This document shows, piece by piece, positions 53,201 through 59,200 of a stretch of DNA of 64,000 bases (within the stretch, counting starts at the first letter, position 1; each line of letters opens with the position of its first letter). The position numbers were made by a program, and so were the translations under genes. The notes beneath the pieces were generated by a model. It worked only from the letters and a program-made list of their open reading frames with translations. It did no database searches and was not told where the DNA came from. Source of the stretch: Trichostrongylus colubriformis (lineage: Eukaryota > Nematoda > Chromadorea > Rhabditida > Trichostrongylidae); assembly GCA_963978905.1 (NCBI GenBank), contig OZ022257.1, forward strand, positions 52,780,873 to 52,844,872. Direction: 5' to 3'.

Positions 53201-56200
53201 GACTCAAGCACACGAGCAGTGTAGAAAATCTAGCTGACATTAGAAACACACGTAAATTTTGAGTGAAAGTATGTGAGGGGTACGAGACACCGGAAAGAGT
53301 AGCAAGGTACACAAGATGGGGATGGGGAACATATCCTCTGAATGAATGGCGACTCCCGAAAAAAAATGTGTCACTTTTCGCGTTGAAAGAATTTTCGATC
53401 ACTTCATCACGGCGCTACTATGTTACCCCATAGCGCAACGTGGCGCAGTCGGTTGAGAAGCTATGGTGGGCGGGCCAGCCGCCCTGCGTGGCTTGGCCGT
53501 TGGCCCATCACCGTCAAAGATGGAAAAGTCCGGAAAACCTATCCTCGGCAATGATTTGCTAGACACAGGGTCTTAATTGCTGGATTTCTGGCCTTTTTAC
53601 TTCGGCCTTATTTCCAGCGCTACTCAGCCCATCTTCTCCTTCATATTCGGAAAATTAGCTCAATTACCTTTCGTTCCAGTGCCACAAAGATCAACGGCTG
53701 CTCCGCTTCATGTGTACATATATAACAGCTTCAATTACAGTACAGAATACATTTACATATAAAGGGAATAAAACTACCCCTATCATGTTTTGACGGCGAA
53801 ATCATTTGCAGGCATTTTGCTTACCGATATGTATAAAAAATGATGCAAATATGTGGTAAGAACCTTACACCGAGAAGATGCGAGAAAATATAAAATAAAG
53901 TCGAGATTTTTTGAATTTCTCCTATTGGCCCAGTGAAGAAAGCTCCGGATGGCGCAAAGGGTTTCTTCGATGCGCCCCCCAAATGTCCCCTAGTGATTAT
54001 CTCGCCCACCCCTCGATATTAACTTACACCTACAGACTAAAAAAGGGCAAGAATTCGAAAATAATGGCACAGTATTATAGGTCTGAGTGAATTGTGTTAC
54101 ATATTGCATGCTGCAATAAAATAGACAGAAAAAACGTCGACATCCCCTTACAAAATGCATCATCGCAATATGTCGCAGTAGAATGTTTTCCTTGGCTTCA
54201 CATAATACGATTTGGATGGGAAATCACATGTGTACAGCTTCTATATGAACATCGTATCCTGTTTTGTGAGAGGTTATTTAAAGCTTCTTTCAACTGAAAA
54301 CCTTATAAAAGTACTCTATCTGAATCAGGCCACACAGCTTCGAAAAGCAAGGAGTCAAAGAAGGTTCGAGCAAGCTTCACGAAGCTACAAATAGCTAGAC
54401 CATCAAAGGTTGAGAAGGAAATGTGAGAGTTTTTGCAAAAAGTCTTCTAACAATGAAAAATACGAAAAACCCAGCCTTTTTAGCAATCCTTATTAGGCCG
54501 CCGTCAGACTTTGCGATTCTGCGATTTTGCGGTTCTGTGATTTTGAAGCATCGCGATTTTGCAAGCGGTACTACGACATTGAGATTATGCAATGCCGCAA
54601 CCTCGCGTGCGGAGCCGCGACACCGCGAAACCGCAGAATCGCAAAATCTCAAAGTCTGTCGGCGGCCATGGACGTTTGAATAATTGTCAAGCGCACTATG
54701 AGGGTAGATCATCAGGGTTCATGAAGGGCTGACCTTGGACATATTATGAAAAAACTAGGATTCGGAGTCACTTCAACTATACTTGAACTGGTTTTGAACT
54801 GTGTCCTTTGCAAGATTCACCCAGTGACCCATTTTCCAACTGATAATCGTCATTAACGAGATACAAGGTGTAGGCCAATAAACATTGAATAATGTTGCTC
54901 TCACCCGGCAAAAATTCTGTTGATATTTAAATGAGAGCCGATCGTGTCAGTGCAGGAAAATGGAGTCGTAAATGCGCCAGACCCTATGAAAACATGCTTA
55001 GATAAGCGAGTAAACATTGACGCCTATTGAATGGTGTTCAGCTGGAACAAAGCCTCCTAAAGACATTATCTATAGGAAATGGGAGTATGAGAAGAAAAAG
55101 CTCACAACACGATTATAGACATTCAAATGGTGAATAACAAGAAAAGATAAAGAGTTACTGAAGAAATAGACAAATGTATTAAGATATTATACAACGAATT
55201 GCGATAGATTAGGTGATGAGAATTTTGGGATCTCGGGAAAAGAAAGAACTTTGTAGGTCTTTAGCACTTTAAAATGTAGAATCTCAAAAATTCTACCTGC
55301 TTTCATGGCAAATAATTTCATTGAAATACAGTAATTCACTCCTTCTCTCTTCGCTGGAAAATGCTATTCTCACCTTTTGCGTTACTCTAGTGATTTTTAT
55401 TTACCGTATTTACGCAGAGCTACCCGTGGATTAGTTGTTAGCGGTGGCGTGTTATGATGCAACGTGTTGCTCAACTATGCAATGCGCTTGATTGTGGTAG
55501 TGCGTTCTGTTCTTTGCTTGTATTGTTGTCCGATGTTAGATCGCAAAATACGTGCACAATAAATAAATAAGTATATCGATAAACAAATAAATAAATAAAT
55601 AAATTGCATGAATGATTAGACAAATATATGTAGAATACATAGCGTATTCTAGGCAGAAGTAGACTGACTATGTATATCGGTAACCGCGCATTTCGCATTT
55701 CTAAATATTGGGTCATTCCATAAGTAGTGTCGTTTTCATTCAAGCATAAATTTTTGCCATAAAACCACAAGTTTTTGCGGCATATCGTGTATCATTCGAA
55801 AGGAAATTCTCCGCTCTACAAAATGACATGTTTAGTTTTCTAGTATGTTAGAAAGGCGCCGACATTCAGGCTGGCGAAGAGGTAGGTCAAGCCGACAAAA
55901 ATTGGCCAAACCGGCAATCAATGGAAACACTATATTTCACTTTAGGAAAATCAACCAGTCATGTGTCGCATACTTAGTCCTGACCTCTTCTACAATTTCC
56001 AATATTTAGTTGATCAAAAAGTCGTGTCGTTCTTTTCCCTTATTTAGTTTTTCCTCCACAACTCGGTGACTTCACACAATTTCTTCCAACCAAGGCAAGA
56101 AAATTTTCTCAACCAATCAGTAGAAAAAGTGGTGAAATGTTAGGAACAGGGTGTGGATATGAACAGGGAAATACCACTGACCGGATTCCTTAACTTTCTC

Positions 56201-59200
56201 ATGGAAAAGTAAATTGTGAAAAATGTCAGCTGGACCCCTATCACATGGTATTGAAACTCAATCTGACTAAACATGTCTTTTTATAGAACAAAAGAATCTC
56301 TTTCAAATGATATATGACATGATGCAGAAATTTGTGATTTCATAGGAAAAATTTATGCCTGAAGAAAAACGACATTACTTATGGAATGACCCAATAATTT
56401 AAGTAAATGCAACTCCCGTACCTTTTACACTTTGTACCAATTGTAGACTAGGCAGAATGACGTGATTCGTTTTGAACTGAGGATGCTTGAAAAGATCTCT
56501 CATTGATTCCGAGACCATTTCCAATGCTGCATGTACACTCACGCACATTGATTCTCCATCTGAAATTGACTGTTCCTTGTAAAAAAAACTGAAGCCACTC
56601 CTAATAAACATGCAAAGATTGACACTCTTGGAAATACTTTGAAATGGTTGTGAAAAAGCCATTGTACTTTAGTGGATCAACAAGCTCTCCATAGAAAAGC
56701 AAAAAGAAACAGAAAGGTGATCTAGCTGGTTGCTGCTGAAAAATATGCAGAGCCTTTATGTCCAGTGCATTAATATAAGATGCACAAACAAACGTATACT
56801 TTTGCTTAAGCGGAGGGAGGAAAGGGCCTTTACCCCTTCCGACTGGGGGAAAAATAATATCCATAGTGGGATTCTTCCCTCACTGGCTCTTCCCTCATTG
56901 CGATAGCACCCTTTGATATCATCCCTTGCCACATTTTCTCCCTTCCGTTAAGCGTTCAGAGGTTTGCACTGTTGTTAAATCCCAAAGTATTGTCCCCAAT
57001 TCGCTCCACCAATTCTCAGGGTACTGTACAGAAATCAATTAGGACCTCTCGATTATGTTTTCGCCTTGTATTTTGTTTATGTCTACTTTTTTGTTTGTCT
57101 TTGGAGTTTGAAGACGGATCTAGAATTCAGCATGGATCTTAATGTCAGGAACACCGGCTTACCAAAAAGTCATCATATCTTCCAGATCATTTGGAAGCAC
57201 AGCACGGCTTCAAAAGTAGGCCATCGTAAAGCTACAGAAAGGATTTTGTTATTATGAAAATTTTCCTTTTGATATCCTGGAGGATTTTCTGTCACTCAAG
57301 CCCTTTTTTCGTTCAGAACCTGCAGACTCCACTCATATAGTTTTTCGCTACTTATTATGACCATACTCTTCAAAGATTGATGCTTGGTGGAAAACTTCAT
57401 CGTCTGGAGTTGTTGACTTCCTAACATTTCCTTTTTAGAACTCGTTTAACGAATTTGATTGGCTGGATGTTTGGTACTTCAGACCTTCTATGCTATTATC
57501 CTCGAAAAGACCGACTGGCAATAAACAGCCGGATCTGATCAGCAAATCCAACTTGGATTGTATTTAGTTACTTTTAGCACATCTCAAGCTCACCGCTCAC
57601 CTTCGTCTAACATGGTTCACCGTCTCAAACTAATCAGCCGTGAGCCATTGGGAAAATCTTCGGTGGAAATTTCGTATTTTGGTTGGCTCAAAGCTTGTGA
57701 CGTGCTAGGGTGTGGTTCAGAAAGGGAAGAGATGTACTTGGCGAGAACTAGTTGAGCGGTGGGAGTAGTATGCACTTGATATTTATCAGCATACGCAACA
57801 AACCCTTCCGTTTTCAGGCAGTTATGTACTAGAGTTAGGTCGTTACAACAAGAAAAGGGACGCATCGGTGGTGGGGATTGCACAACCGCAAATCTCCTGA
57901 AATCTTCATGACCAGACGACGATTCACAAAAGCGAAATTTCCAGGTCATCCCACAGGATCAGCTGGGGCCAAGCGGATTGATCTTCGCTTAATTATGAAT
58001 TTACATGAGATAAAGCACTTTTCAAAAGTCCCGCAATGAATAACGACCTTGCCGCTCCCTTTCCGAAGTACTCACACACTACCAATCCCAATGCCATTAT
58101 CTTCTAATTCATTGCCCATCAGCAAGTAAATATCACCAATATGGCGCCACGTATATAAACTAAAACGCTACGGCGACAGTGTTTTTTGGCTTTATGGCGC
58201 TAATTTACGAATAATTTATGTTCATATGTACACCTACACTGTGCATGGCGAGTTATAGCAATATTTTTCGGAAAAACATTAATTTTCACGAAAATATAAA
58301 AGTCAAAGAGCATGCTGAGAAAAAGAAACGATACGGCAGTTCTCCAATCAAAAAGTCTTCTCTGCTGAAACGTTCTTCAGACAGACAAAAAAAAAACAGT
58401 AACAATAAGTGCCAGAAGAAAGGCAAAGCTTTTTCCTGGAAAGGCATATTTTTGGTCGACGACAGTTACATCAATAGTTTGGCCCCATGGCACCACCTCC
58501 GTCTAGATTTCCTTTTTAAAATTATGGCCCGAGCTTCATCTTCCTAAGAAGGACACCTGCATAATCCTTGGTCCCGTTTAAAAGACCTAATTCCCAAAGG
58601 AAACCTGCGCGTTCACATTTCGTAATCCATCGCTCTTAATCAATGCATCTTTGGCAATCGTTTCCACTTGCAGAACCGCCCATAACAATTTTTTCTAGGC
58701 TCAAACTCGAACTACTGCTGGGAAAAGAACGAGAAACTTGACTCCCCAAATGACTGTGTATCCATGATGTTCGAATTCCTTGACCTCATCGAGGTATTAG
58801 TCAAGAACCCCAATCCTTGACATCATTTCACAGACTTTTCAGTAGGAAACCTCGATTGGACGCCTTGTGAGGGGGATCAACCTTGAATAGACGACGCCTA
58901 ATGTGATAAGAATGGGTTCCGGAACAAGTTTTTACACTAATGCAAGCAACCAGTTACACAAAGAAAAAACTGTGGTCACTTTTCCAATGAGTATCGAACG
59001 AAATACTTTAGACAGTACTTCAATCTCCGCAATTTAAGGTCTGAAAAAAGGCAAAAGTTAAAATTCTAGGATTTTTTTGCTCAAAATATCAGGAGAAGTG
59101 ATTCATGAATGTCTTTCTTCATATTTAGATCTCACCTGGTACATTGGTGTCCACATCGAGAGCAGCACGGAGCCGTGATATAAACATCGAAAAACGCTCA

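Larger units (their letters stand above)
52536..56421 (-). other. 3.9 kb intron with MITE and TIR element
   Basis: Between N-terminal exons d and e (both joins phase 1). It contains tRNA-like repeats (minus near 53100-53175 with B-box GGGTTCGATCCC; plus near 53440-53520), the MITE at 54495-54668, an AAAT microsatellite at 55556-55604 and the TIR element 55708-56394. Confidence 0.65.

Noticed and set aside
53440..53520. tRNA-like sequence starting GTGGCGCAGTCGG
   Set aside because: No paired acceptor stem or proper T arm by eye, so not called as a tRNA gene.
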